Of a stretch of DNA of 40,662 nucleotides, positions 33,852 through 40,662 are shown piece after piece. Numbering within the stretch: position 1 is the stretch's first letter; every line of letters starts with the position of its first letter. Where the stretch lies: positions 1 to 40,662 of the forward strand of contig CAJMMS010000012.1 of assembly GCA_905214675.1 (NCBI GenBank), given 5' to 3'. The notes under the pieces were generated by a model. That model worked only from the letters and a program-made list of their open reading frames with translations. It was not told the origin of the DNA and searched no databases. A program made the position numbers and the translations under genes. Origin of the DNA: an uncultured bacterium. Its GTDB lineage: Bacteria > Bacillota > Clostridia > Lachnospirales > Lachnospiraceae.

Positions 33852-34456
33852 CAACAGACAACCGACTGGTTGTTTTTCATGATGAAACACTGCAGAGAAT
33901 GTGTGGGTTTGACAAAAAGCTTACGGAATGTTCTTATGATGAGTTGAAACATTACCGGCTTGCAAAATCAGACGAAAAAATTCCGCTGTTTGATGAGGTT
34001 CTCAAAGTGATAGATGGAAAAGTTCCGCTGATCGTTGAGGTGAAATCAGAAGGAGACTGGAAAAAAACAACGCAGCTTATGGCAGAAAGAATGGATTCTT
34101 ATCGAGGATGTTACTGTATGGAATCGTTCCATCCGTTTGCAGTGAAATGGTTCAAAGATCACAGACCGGAGATCATTCGCGGACAGCTTTCCACAAATTA
34201 TTTTAAAGACAAGATTAACAGAAAATGGTATGAAAAATTTTTACTGTCAAATCTCATGCTGAATTTTCTTACAAAACCGGATTTCATTGCGTATAACCAT
34301 TTATGGAAAAAGGATTTTTCCTATACTCTGTGCAGAAAACTTTTCAAACCGGAGAATGTTGCATGGACCATAAAAAACCAGAAGGAACTGGAAGAAGCAG
34401 AAAAAACATTTGATGTGATCATTTTTGACAGCTTTATCCCTAAAAAGAGATCATAA
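33748..34456 (+). pseudogene. Glycerophosphodiester phosphodiesterase remnant
   Basis: Reading frame from 33761: DNESEAPENSIPAF, GYGIELDVQLT, VVFHDETL and VEVKSEGDW are classic GDPD motifs, followed by a near-complete C-terminal half to FDSFIPKK. The expected start motif HRGLF is seen at 33748 as RRGLF in another phase; a four-T run (33757-33760) holds one base too many. The sequence upstream of that belongs to the TIR-ThuA gene. So the N-terminus with the first catalytic histidine is lost. An internal ATG at 33899 could start a short product that lacks the active-site His-Asp, which would be inactive. The family cleaves glycerophosphodiesters to glycerol 3-phosphate. Confidence 0.7.
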
Positions 34457-34475
34457 ATAAAGGAAGTGTTTGAGC

Positions 34476-34760
34476 ATGGCAGAAAAATATGATGAAAAAG
34501 AAATAAGAGAAGATTACCGGAAACTGACAAAACTGCTGATCGAAAAAAAGATGACGATCACCACGATGGAATCGGCAACATCCGGGCAGATTGCATCCCT
34601 GATCACGGATACGGAAGGCTCATCGGCGGTGCTCAAAGGTGCCTTTGTCACTTACTGCAACGAAGCGAAGATCATGCAGGGCGTTCCGGCAGAAATCATT
34701 GACAAATACACCGTTTATTCCACACAGACCGCAGAAGCGATGGCGAAGGGGTTCGTATGA
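34476..34760 (+). pseudogene. CinA C-terminal domain (nicotinamide-nucleotide amidase), truncated
   Basis: 94 residues. ESATSGQIASLITDTEGSSAVLKGAFVTYCNEAK matches in pieces the start of the CinA_C/PncC fold (for example ESATSGQIASLI and GSSAVLKGAFVTY). The intact domain is about 160 residues and continues after AEAMAKG with an 'A.TG.AGP' loop. Here it stops at AKGFV and the next gene begins inside it (overlap of four bases). Family role: deamidation of nicotinamide mononucleotide in NAD recycling. A good ribosome site precedes it, so it may still be translated, but the loss of its second half predicts no activity. The breakpoint coincides with the start of the HipA-like gene. Confidence 0.68.
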
Positions 34761-35881
34761 GACAGCAGACAAATAAAACAGAAAATGGTAGGGCAAATCC
34801 GGAAACAATAAACTGGGATCCGCAGATTTATAATTATGCAGAAAGAACAGGAAATCTGAAAGCGGAGGCCGTCGGTGTGGTCAGCGGAGAAAAACATTTC
34901 CCGGTGTTTGAAGGACGGATGGTCTTTAAACCGCTCACAAAATCAAAGCCGCTCTCTACGCCGTTGTTTGCCTATGCAGAAGTATTCTGGTCCTGGGTGA
35001 TCGATGCCTATTTTATTCCGGCACCGCAGTATCAGCTTGCCCTTTGCAGAGGATATGAGGCAGAGTGCGGCAAATATTATGATTACGGGACCGTATCTCC
35101 GATGATCTACGAAGAAGGAGAGCATCTTTTAAATCTGCTTGAATTTTTCCGGGCGTATCCGGATGACAAAGTTCAGATCGATGATTACTTAAATTACTGT
35201 CAGATGTTTTATGATTACACCGAAATTCTGGAAGCAGATTATTTTCAGAAAAACCGGGAGATCGCAGAAAATCTGGCAATGCAGATCCTGATCTCCGTCC
35301 TGAAAGGCGATCAGAATTATCATTATGAAAATATTGCATTTGTGTGCAATGCATCCGGACAGATCCTGAGGCTTGCACCGATGATCGACCACGAATTTTC
35401 CACCTATTTTATGTTTCCGGACAATATACAAAGACACACCTACTGGTTGGATGAACTGAAAAGATCCATCGAAGGAAAGTCCGTCCGGCCGGAAGAGTAC
35501 AAAGATTTCCCAAATGAAAAAGAACGCAGGCTGATGGAAAAGAGTGCAACCTGCCTGTACCGAAATCTCATTTACATCAAAGAGCATTATCCGGAAGTCA
35601 CAGCCACCTTTCTGGAAAACGTAAGCAGACTGAAACGCGATCTTTTGCAGAAACGAGAAAGCTTTTTTATTCAGAAAGCCAAAGATTATCCGGATTATGC
35701 CAACTCCGATGCCTACCTGATCGGAAAAGCCAGATACAAAGACCACGACGAAGAAAAAGCAGCCGCTTACGAAAAACAGTATGGCAGAGAAGGAAAAGAA
35801 ATATCCTTTGATCTTATGAACTGCCTGATCAATTATGAAGTGCAGGAGATCATAGAACAGATGGAGAGGATATTGAGATAA
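34757..35881 (+). CDS. HipA-like atypical kinase, orphan
   Basis: 374 residues. The layout recalls HipA/CtkA kinases. An N-terminal lobe has FKP at about 57-59 (possible ATP-contacting lysine). The catalytic loop is GDQNYHYENIAF (Asp185, Asn192), and the metal-binding aspartate is Asp211 in PMIDHEFS. Regions before 50 and after about 230 are not recognised. No small DNA-binding HipB partner lies beside it. It may be one of the stand-alone HipA-like kinases known in Firmicutes; a protein target is unknown. Its ATG sits at the truncated end of the CinA remnant, with ATGA overlap, and no clear ribosome site is visible, so translation may depend on coupling. Confidence 0.6.
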   Translation: MRQQTNKTENGRANPETINWDPQIYNYAERTGNLKAEAVGVVSGEKHFPVFEGRMVFKPLTKSKPLSTPLFAYAEVFWSWVIDAYFIPAPQYQLALCRGYEAECGKYYDYGTVSPMIYEEGEHLLNLLEFFRAYPDDKVQIDDYLNYCQMFYDYTEILEADYFQKNREIAENLAMQILISVLKGDQNYHYENIAFVCNASGQILRLAPMIDHEFSTYFMFPDNIQRHTYWLDELKRSIEGKSVRPEEYKDFPNEKERRLMEKSATCLYRNLIYIKEHYPEVTATFLENVSRLKRDLLQKRESFFIQKAKDYPDYANSDAYLIGKARYKDHDEEKAAAYEKQYGREGKEISFDLMNCLINYEVQEIIEQMERILR

Positions 35882-35915
35882 AGCGATTAAGAGAAAATAA
35901 GAAGGAAAAGAGAAT

Positions 35916-36674
35916 ATGGCATACGGAAAAGCAATCAAGATCCCAAGAACAGAAGTACACAACTGCGACCGGGAAGATATGAAAGGGGCAGGTGTTTATT
36001 TTCTGTTCTGCCAGGAAGAGGACGGAGATGCCTCCGTATACATCGGTGAGGCAGAAAATGTACTGGAAAGACTGAACCAGCATCTGAGAGATTATCAGAC
36101 AGGGAAAGAAAAATATTACTGGAATACAGCGGTGATCTTTGTCGGAAGAGATTTGAACAAAGCACTGATCCGTTATCTGGAAAATCGCCTGGTAGAAATC
36201 GCACGTGACAGTAAAAGTTATGTGGTCCTTACCAAAAATACCTATAAGAATACTGTGATGAAAGAATCACAGGTCGCAGTGATGGAAGAATTTATCGAAA
36301 ACGTAAAAATCCTGATCAGCACGCTTGGCTATAAAGTGCTGCTTCCGGCACCACAGGCAACAGACGATACCATTTATTTGTACTGCAAAGGATCCGGTGC
36401 AAATGCAAAAGGTTTTGTCAGTGCCGGAGGATTTACCGTGCTGAAGGATTCGATTGTTTCGGATCATATCGTTCCATCGTTGGAGACAAGAGGAAAAACA
36501 TACTACAATCTGAGAAATAAGCTGGAAGCAGACGGTGTGATTTCAGAGAGAAAATTTGTCCGAAATTACGAGTTCAGTGCTCCGTCAGCCGCATCCGCAG
36601 TGATCCTCGGACATACCTCAAACGGAAATATGGACTGGAAAACAGCAGGCGGAGTGAGACTGAAAGATCTGTAA
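35916..36674 (+). CDS. GIY-YIG nuclease domain protein with DUF4357
   Basis: 252 residues. The GIY-YIG domain lies at about 23-110: GVYFLF is the first strand, VYIGEAENVLERLNQHL the second with the arginine helix, and IRYLENRL carries the conserved glutamate. The C-terminal part (about 155-245) matches DUF4357 (GANAKGFV ... FTVLKDS ... YNLRNKL). This combination is common in accessory regions and probably acts on DNA, perhaps in defence or repair; the role is not known. AAGGA precedes the ATG at 35916. The N-terminus looks shorter than that of longer relatives. Confidence 0.82.
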   Translation: MAYGKAIKIPRTEVHNCDREDMKGAGVYFLFCQEEDGDASVYIGEAENVLERLNQHLRDYQTGKEKYYWNTAVIFVGRDLNKALIRYLENRLVEIARDSKSYVVLTKNTYKNTVMKESQVAVMEEFIENVKILISTLGYKVLLPAPQATDDTIYLYCKGSGANAKGFVSAGGFTVLKDSIVSDHIVPSLETRGKTYYNLRNKLEADGVISERKFVRNYEFSAPSAASAVILGHTSNGNMDWKTAGGVRLKDL

Positions 36675-36809
36675 AGAGAATCCGTACAGTAAAGAAAAAT
36701 AACAGAAAACGATCCGGAGACAGAAGAAAATAAAGTTACAGAAATCTGGATAAAAGAAGCGATTGGAAAGTTGAAAAAAATTACAGAAGAGAAAGAGAGC
36801 GTGAGATAA

Positions 36810-37520
36810 ATGAAAGTTTTAGTAATTCCGGATGTGCATCTGAAACCACAGATGTTCCGGCAGGCAGCAGATTTGATGGATACAGGGAAAGCAGATCGTG
36901 CGGTATGTTTGATGGATATTCCGGATGACTGGGACAGAGAATATGACATTGCACTTTATGAAGAGACCTACGACGAAGCGATAAGGTTTGCTTTGGAATT
37001 TCCGGATACAGCATGGTGTTATGGCAATCATGACCTCAGTTACTTCTGGCATTGTCTGGAGAGTGGCTACAGTTCCATGGCATCCGCAACAGTACAGAGA
37101 AAGCTGCTGGAACTTCGCAGGACCGTTCCGGAAGATCATCCGATCCAATTTGTTCAGAAGATCGACAATGTACTGTTTTCCCATGGCGGCGTGCTGAATT
37201 ATTTTGTTGAGGAATATGTCCCAAAATCCAAATACCACGATGTGGATGCGGTTGTGGAAGAAATCAATAAATTGGGACGAATAGAGATGTGGAACGATAT
37301 GTCGCCTATCTGGCTGCGTCCGCAGCGACCAGGCATACGTTTGTATAAACCGCGGAAACTGCTTCAGGTAGTAGGCCATACGCCGATGAATGAAATAACA
37401 AGAGAAAAAAATCTGATCAGTACAGATGTATTTTCCACCTACCGGGACGGCAGACCGATCGGAACACAGGAGTTTTTATTGCTGGATACCGTGACCTGGG
37501 AGTATGTGGGGGTAAAATAG
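36810..37520 (+). CDS. Calcineurin-like metallophosphoesterase
   Basis: 236 residues. Metal-binding motifs of the family are all visible: PDVHLK at the start, MDIPDDWD near 35, YGNHDLSY near 71, SHGGVLNY near 124 and VGHTPMNE near 189. In the second motif the usual Gly-Asp reads Met-Asp, though the aspartates are kept. Substrate is unknown; relatives include Ser/Thr-type phosphatases and nucleotide phosphatases. GAGA lies just before the ATG. The 135 bases upstream contain an open, lysine/glutamate-rich frame of about 38 codons (36691-36809) with no start codon, possibly the end of a lost gene. Confidence 0.84.
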   Translation: MKVLVIPDVHLKPQMFRQAADLMDTGKADRAVCLMDIPDDWDREYDIALYEETYDEAIRFALEFPDTAWCYGNHDLSYFWHCLESGYSSMASATVQRKLLELRRTVPEDHPIQFVQKIDNVLFSHGGVLNYFVEEYVPKSKYHDVDAVVEEINKLGRIEMWNDMSPIWLRPQRPGIRLYKPRKLLQVVGHTPMNEITREKNLISTDVFSTYRDGRPIGTQEFLLLDTVTWEYVGVK

Positions 37521-37534
37521 AAATATGGAATGAG

Positions 37535-37562
37535 TTGACTGACAAATGAAAAACCTTATATT
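37535..37562 (+). promoter_or_regulatory. Possible promoter before the broken methyltransferase
   Basis: TTGACT (37535-37540), a 16-base spacer and TATATT (37557-37562), shortly after the metallophosphoesterase stop. Weak prediction. Confidence 0.35.
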
Positions 37563-37604
37563 TGTTTCTTGACTCAGAAAATTAGATGAGGGTAGAAATG
37601 ACTG

Positions 37605-37813
37605 ATGACTGATGAAACATTAAAATATTATGACCAGAATGCAGATGCCTTTGTACAGGGTACGATTTCAGTGATATACAGGAACGTTTTCAGTGTGCAT
37701 TGCATGGAAACAGCGTATTGGATTTTGGCTGCGGATCAGGAAGGGATACAAAAAAATTTGAAGATCTGAATTTACAGAAAAAATTTCACACCGTCCTTTC
37801 AACTCGAAGGTAA
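37605..37813 (+). pseudogene. SAM-dependent methyltransferase fragment, frameshifted
   Basis: From ATG 37605 the protein begins MTDETLKYYDQNADAFVQGT, a common opening of class I methyltransferases in this family. At about 37660 the continuation moves to another frame: YDFSDIQERF, then VLDFGCGSGRDT, which is the SAM-binding glycine motif. It ends at TAA 37811-37813 after about 65 residues, where about 200 are expected. One frameshift and loss of the 3' two thirds make it non-functional. Confidence 0.72.
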
Positions 37814-38099
37814 CTGTGTATGTCAAGGACAAAGTTGCCAGAGGCAGTGCGGAGCATCCTTTACATACAAGGAAGACTGCGGATATCATCCGTGCAGCAA
37901 TGCATTGTATTTTTAGCCATAAATGTTACAAAAAAGCTTGACCACAATATTCCGTAACCTATCCTCCATAATTATAGCGAAATGCTCTAAGTATCTATAG
38001 ATTACAATTATGGAGGAGGTCTGAGAATTCGAAAATCTGTAGGAATATTTGGCGTTTACTTGATTTTCATTTATATTATCCATAAATCTTTAGTGATTT
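37814..38099. other. Non-coding or remnant stretch with an inverted repeat
   Basis: No intact gene is visible. About 48 codons are open in one frame at 37793-37939 (including VTVYVKDKVARGSAEH) without a start, perhaps a gene remnant I do not recognise. An 11-base perfect inverted repeat, CCTCCATAATT (37963-37973) and AATTATGGAGG (38006-38016), encloses 32 bases. The right arm continues as GGAGGAGG, like a ribosome site, followed by an open hydrophobic frame with no ATG, ATA or GTG start. Confidence 0.45.
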
Positions 38100-39152
38100 T
38101 TATACTGATAATGCATATTTGGTCTTTAAATCATTGCAACGATTATAATTTATGAAGCCTTCCTTTTGCAGGCGTCCGACGACAATTCCACAAAGGATAT
38201 TTTGTTCCTGAGCAAAGGAATAAATGGATGCCTTTGAAAAATCATTTAAAGAAGTAAATGCATTAAATTCTGCAGTAGGAATTAATGTCTCTTTTGCAAA
38301 GTTGTCGGCGGCATTTTCGTCCTCAATAGTTGTGCCGTTGGATTGGTTGATGTGGCCAAGTAAAATATGGCCAAGTTCATGGAATAGGCTAAACCAGAAT
38401 TTATCTGCATCTTTGCCGCGGACTGTTAATCCAACAACTATTTTATCTCCGTCATAGAAAGTTGCTCCATGCAAGAAGGAGCCTCCAATATGAGGCAGGA
38501 AAACGAGTGCAATACCACAGCTGGCTAACATTTCGATCAGCCTAGGACAGAAATCAGCAGGATTCATTGATGTCATGCTTCTGATTTCAGGTAATCTCTT
38601 CTTAAGAGTTTTTAAATCGATTAATGAAGTTTTGATGGTACGAGCTTCTAGTTTTGCTTTCTGTGCCCATGCTAATAGAGCAAGATTACCTTTTTCTGTT
38701 TCAGCAAGTCTGCGACATGCAATTTTTGATAATTGCATATCCTCGATAATTTCAAGATTTACAACTTCAAAATATTTTCTAAGATAAATTACCTTTTCGG
38801 TTGCATCTCTGGTTTCAGGTACCCAACCATTTTTTGACATTTCACGATAAGGTGATTTTTTCACAAGTTCTTTATCTGCATCCATTTTGTTCTCGGCATT
38901 TGCTTTTATGAGTTTTTCACGATAAGTGGCTTCTAATTTATTCCAAAACTTAGCAGGAACGCCGAGTACCATTTCTAATCGAACTGCAACATCCGGAGTC
39001 AACTGAACTTCACCATTGATTAATTTGCTCATATGTTTTTCGGACATACCCATGCGTAATGCGAATTCTTTCTGGCTAAATCCTCTGTCAAGCAACTGCT
39101 CTTTGATAGTTGCTCCCGGTGGTGTTGCAATAAAACTGCGACTTTTCACCAT
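38100..39152 (-). CDS. higA: HigA-type antitoxin: XRE helix-turn-helix fused to ImmA/IrrE metallopeptidase
   Basis: 350 residues. The N-terminal helix-turn-helix of HigA type lies at about 12-66 (PPGATIKEQLLDRGFSQKEFA in parts: GATIKEQLLD, FSQKEFALRMGMSEKHMSKLING). The C-terminal domain (about 195-310) is ImmA/IrrE-like, with the zinc motif HELGH at 258-262 and a downstream glutamate in EDENAADNFAKE. It follows the higB-like gene by 29 bases. As antitoxin it would bind the toxin and repress the pair through its helix-turn-helix; the peptidase part may remove a repressor or regulate stability. Full length. AAGGAGG lies before the start. Confidence 0.88.
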   Translation of the reverse strand: MVKSRSFIATPPGATIKEQLLDRGFSQKEFALRMGMSEKHMSKLINGEVQLTPDVAVRLEMVLGVPAKFWNKLEATYREKLIKANAENKMDADKELVKKSPYREMSKNGWVPETRDATEKVIYLRKYFEVVNLEIIEDMQLSKIACRRLAETEKGNLALLAWAQKAKLEARTIKTSLIDLKTLKKRLPEIRSMTSMNPADFCPRLIEMLASCGIALVFLPHIGGSFLHGATFYDGDKIVVGLTVRGKDADKFWFSLFHELGHILLGHINQSNGTTIEDENAADNFAKETLIPTAEFNAFTSLNDFSKASIYSFAQEQNILCGIVVGRLQKEGFINYNRCNDLKTKYALSV

Positions 39153-39181
39153 CGTAATACCTCCTTGAGTGAAATGAAAAT

Positions 39182-39478
39182 TTAATGATAATCTACAATT
39201 TCCATTATATTTGCAATTTGAATTTCATGCCCTATTTTTTCGAAAACCAGTCGGTAGGGATGAACTAAATCCATTACGTATTGACTTTTTCGATTGCCTT
39301 TTAATGAATGACATCTTCCGATATGGAATTGAATCATTTCTTCGACAGTATCGGATGCATCTATTTCATCTATACGCTGATGGATTTTTTCGGCCATTTC
39401 TGAACCATATTTCTTTTCGGCTTCGCTTGCGAGTGTACACACCTTTTCAATCTTGCGAGTCTTATATGTTATTTCCAA
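39182..39478 (-). CDS. higB: HigB-type RelE-superfamily toxin
   Basis: 98 residues starting at a TTG (39478), with GAGAGGTG upstream; the nearby ATG opens only four codons. The fold signature is IGRCHSLKGNRKSQYVMDLVHPYRLVFE (in parts: GRCHSLKGNRKSQY and HPYRLVFE), typical of plasmid-maintenance HigB proteins. These cleave mRNA at the ribosome. It precedes the HigA-type antitoxin on the same strand, the usual toxin-first order of hig modules. Confidence 0.87.
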   Translation of the reverse strand: MEITYKTRKIEKVCTLASEAEKKYGSEMAEKIHQRIDEIDASDTVEEMIQFHIGRCHSLKGNRKSQYVMDLVHPYRLVFEKIGHEIQIANIMEIVDYH

Positions 39479-39498
39479 TCCATCACCTCTCTTGTGAG

Positions 39499-39515
39499 TT
39501 TACCTGTGAGGTAAA
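39499..39515 (-). promoter_or_regulatory. Palindromic operator of the hig module
   Basis: TTTACCT-GTG-AGGTAAA is a perfect inverted repeat with 7-base arms. It lies directly downstream of the -10 box, over the expected transcription start, the right place for autorepression by HigA. Confidence 0.65.
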
Positions 39516-39518
39516 TCT

Positions 39519-39547
39519 ATTATATTCTCTTGGGATACATATGTCAA
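39519..39547 (-). promoter_or_regulatory. Consensus promoter of the hig module
   Basis: On the minus strand TTGACA (39542-39547), 17 bases, TATAAT (39519-39524): perfect sigma-70-type consensus. Such a strong promoter is normal for a self-repressed toxin-antitoxin pair. Confidence 0.85.
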
Positions 39548-39599
39548 TGCGTCTGAAATTGAAAAAAGAGTATAAAGTGGAATTGAGATTGTAAATCAG

Positions 39600-40037
39600 G
39601 TGCTTGAAGAAACCATGGGACGGACCGGGATGACTGAGGCGGTGGCAAGATACGAACGTTCCTGTGAATATTGGATTGGCTGGGCAGTTGCTTATTATCA
39701 GTGGTATTCCGGAAGAAGATTCAGGGAGATATTTCAGGCAATCTCTTTTGAAGATTTTCAGAAAATGTACTATACACTCCACGAAGCTGATATCAGCAAA
39801 TTTACGGATATTGCAGATGCAAGAGTTCGAGAGTATTTTTCGGAAACGAATCTGAAACGTATTCGTATGCTTGGCAGCTGTACACAGGCAGAATTGGCGA
39901 AGTGTTCCGGTGTCGGTCTGCGTTCCATCCAGATGTATGAGCAGCGAAATAAGAATATCAATAAGGCAAGTGCGGAAACATTATATCGTCTTTCAAAAGT
40001 CCTCGGATGTACGATGGAGGATTTGATTGAAAAGTGA
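39600..40037 (+). CDS. XRE-family DNA-binding protein, N-terminus probably truncated
   Basis: 145 residues from GTG 39600. In-frame homologous-looking sequence (IEIVNQ) begins about 20 bases upstream, after a TAA, so the family's N-terminus appears lost. Residues about 20-70 (SCEYWIGWAVAYYQWYSGRRF in parts: EYWIGWAVAYYQWY) form a helical region common in Lachnospiraceae regulators. Residues about 85-145 are a clear helix-turn-helix (TQAELAKCSGVGLRSIQMYEQ; LYRLSKVLGCTMEDLI). No good ribosome site is seen. It may be an inactive remnant or a short regulator. Confidence 0.62.
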   Translation: MLEETMGRTGMTEAVARYERSCEYWIGWAVAYYQWYSGRRFREIFQAISFEDFQKMYYTLHEADISKFTDIADARVREYFSETNLKRIRMLGSCTQAELAKCSGVGLRSIQMYEQRNKNINKASAETLYRLSKVLGCTMEDLIEK

Positions 40038-40234
40038 CTTCATGATGATTGCTATATATACCGAAATGGAATATATATGCGGCGGATGCAATTTGTGGAG
40101 AAGAATATTTTTACAAGAAAATCAAACTTTTTATGACAAAACAGAATCGGAAAATGGATAGGAAGCCCCGAGATGATGTCAAATATCTGAAAAATCAATC
40201 TTTTAAGATATAACAAAAAGGAATATGTGTTTCG
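40038..40234. other. Intergenic stretch with no gene seen
   Basis: AT-rich, with stop codons in all frames. I see no gene, RNA or terminator here. It leads into the promoter of the riboswitch transcript. Confidence 0.5.
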
Positions 40235-40266
40235 TTGACAAAATATAAAAAAGGTGTGAATATAAA
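40235..40266 (+). promoter_or_regulatory. Promoter of the cobalamin-riboswitch transcript
   Basis: TTGACA at 40235-40240. The -10 is either GAATAT at a 17-base spacing (40258-40263) or TATAAA (40261-40266) at 20. Transcription would begin just upstream of the riboswitch. Confidence 0.5.
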
Positions 40267-40304
40267 ACTATATGTTCATATAGTCGGCGTTTAAGCCGCA
40301 GAAA

Positions 40305-40480
40305 ATAAGTTCGAATATACATTCGATGAAAAGGGAATCCGGTGAGAGTCCGGAACGATCCCGTCACTGTGATAGCTGGTTCAGAGCGGATACCACTGGA
40401 AATTTTTGGGAAGGTGCTTTGGGTGTGAATGCTGAAGTCAGGAGACCTGCTTATTTTTTGTCACAGAGAATTCTTGCGGA
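40305..40480 (+). ncRNA. Cobalamin (B12) riboswitch
   Basis: Core elements in the expected order: AAAGGGAATCCGGTGAGAGTC near 40328 in parts (GGGAATCCGGTGAGAGTCCGG), CCCGTCACTGTGA, then GGATACCACTGG, and the B12 box GAAGTCAGGAGACCTGC at 40434-40450. This RNA binds adenosylcobalamin and lowers expression of B12 transport or synthesis genes. The outer limits of the P1 stem are approximate. A terminator follows at 40554; the controlled gene starts beyond the window. Confidence 0.93.
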
Positions 40481-40553
40481 AGACGAGAAATTCTTACCTG
40501 AAAAATTCCATGTTATATTTATGGGAATAGTATACCTGCTGAGGGGTGAGAAT

Positions 40554-40581
40554 AAAGTCGGATGTATATCCGGCTTTTTTT
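40554..40581 (+). terminator. Terminator in the riboswitch leader
   Basis: GTCGGAT-GTAT-ATCCGGC stem with one G-T pair and a run of seven T. It lies about 75-100 bases after the aptamer, where a riboswitch-controlled terminator is expected, though it could also be a fixed one. Confidence 0.8.
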
Positions 40582-40615
40582 GCGCGGAATTTTATCTTAG
40601 TCGGAGCTAGGTAAT

Positions 40616-40641
40616 TGCGAAACTCGCGATGCTCGTTCGCA
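40616..40641. repeat. Short palindrome at the window end
   Basis: TGCGAA (40616-40621) and TTCGCA (40636-40641) flank a GC-rich centre (ACTCGCGATGCTCG). It may be part of a dispersed repeat; this cannot be told from one copy. Confidence 0.3.
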
Positions 40642-40662
40642 CGCTTGAATTTAAACAGGGAA

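Noticed and set aside
38028..38150. Hydrophobic open frame after GGAGGAGG that runs antisense into higA
   Set aside because: No ATG, GTG or TTG at the proper distance, and half of it is antisense to a real gene; not listed as a toxin peptide.
40326..40610. 94-residue open frame over the riboswitch
   Set aside because: It lies within a clear cobalamin riboswitch and terminator, with no family resemblance; it is a shadow.

Overview
The window looks like chromosome from a gut-type Clostridia bacterium, most likely Lachnospiraceae. The reasons are moderate GC, strong AGGAGG-type ribosome binding sites, BspA-type leucine-rich-repeat surface proteins, lysine-rich fibronectin-III tails, meso-diaminopimelate dehydrogenase, and a clostridial selenium-dependent molybdenum hydroxylase locus. 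This is judged from protein sequence by eye; no database search was possible.

Layout. (1) About 150-8300, + strand: a probable matrix/cell-surface operon. It encodes a membrane-anchored GH5 glucanase, a BcsA-like family 2 glycosyltransferase, a giant secreted LRR protein, a 39-residue peptide, and a small LRR protein with a membrane anchor. It has an extended -10 promoter and a terminator. (2) 8400-10056: a free-standing secreted protein with InlB-type and FN3 domains. (3) 10079-31557: one long + strand gene run behind a consensus promoter. It carries a purine permease, yqeC, yqeB, moaC, mogA, a short MoeA-like gene, moaA, a MOSC-XdhC fusion, modABC, a cysteine desulfurase-like gene, selD, a DUF1016 nuclease, yedF, a small Se/S carrier, the three hydroxylase subunits, a MocA-like nucleotidyltransferase, and finally a secreted LRR/FN3 protein. 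Together these import molybdate and purine, build molybdopterin, make selenophosphate, and assemble a labile-selenium Mo hydroxylase that probably acts on xanthine or a related purine. No selenocysteine-insertion gene (selA, selB, selC) is seen. (4) 31600-32586, - strand: ddh. (5) 32.7-38.0 kb: an accessory region with signs of decay. It has a TIR-ThuA gene lacking its start and its last part, a glycerophosphodiesterase remnant joined to it out of frame, a truncated CinA domain running into a HipA-like kinase gene, a GIY-YIG/DUF4357 protein, a metallophosphoesterase, and a broken methyltransferase. (6) 38.1-39.55 kb, - strand: a HigB-HigA(ImmA) toxin-antitoxin module with a consensus promoter and a palindromic operator. 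(7) 39.6-40.66 kb: a truncated-looking XRE regulator, then a cobalamin riboswitch with its own terminator. The riboswitch-controlled gene lies beyond the window.

The best candidates for something new are the selenium/molybdenum operon with two unexpected members (a DUF1016 nuclease and a secreted LRR/FN3 protein, both translationally coupled to it), and the polysaccharide synthase-glucanase-LRR adhesin-small peptide operon. No tRNA, rRNA, CRISPR array or intact insertion sequence was seen.
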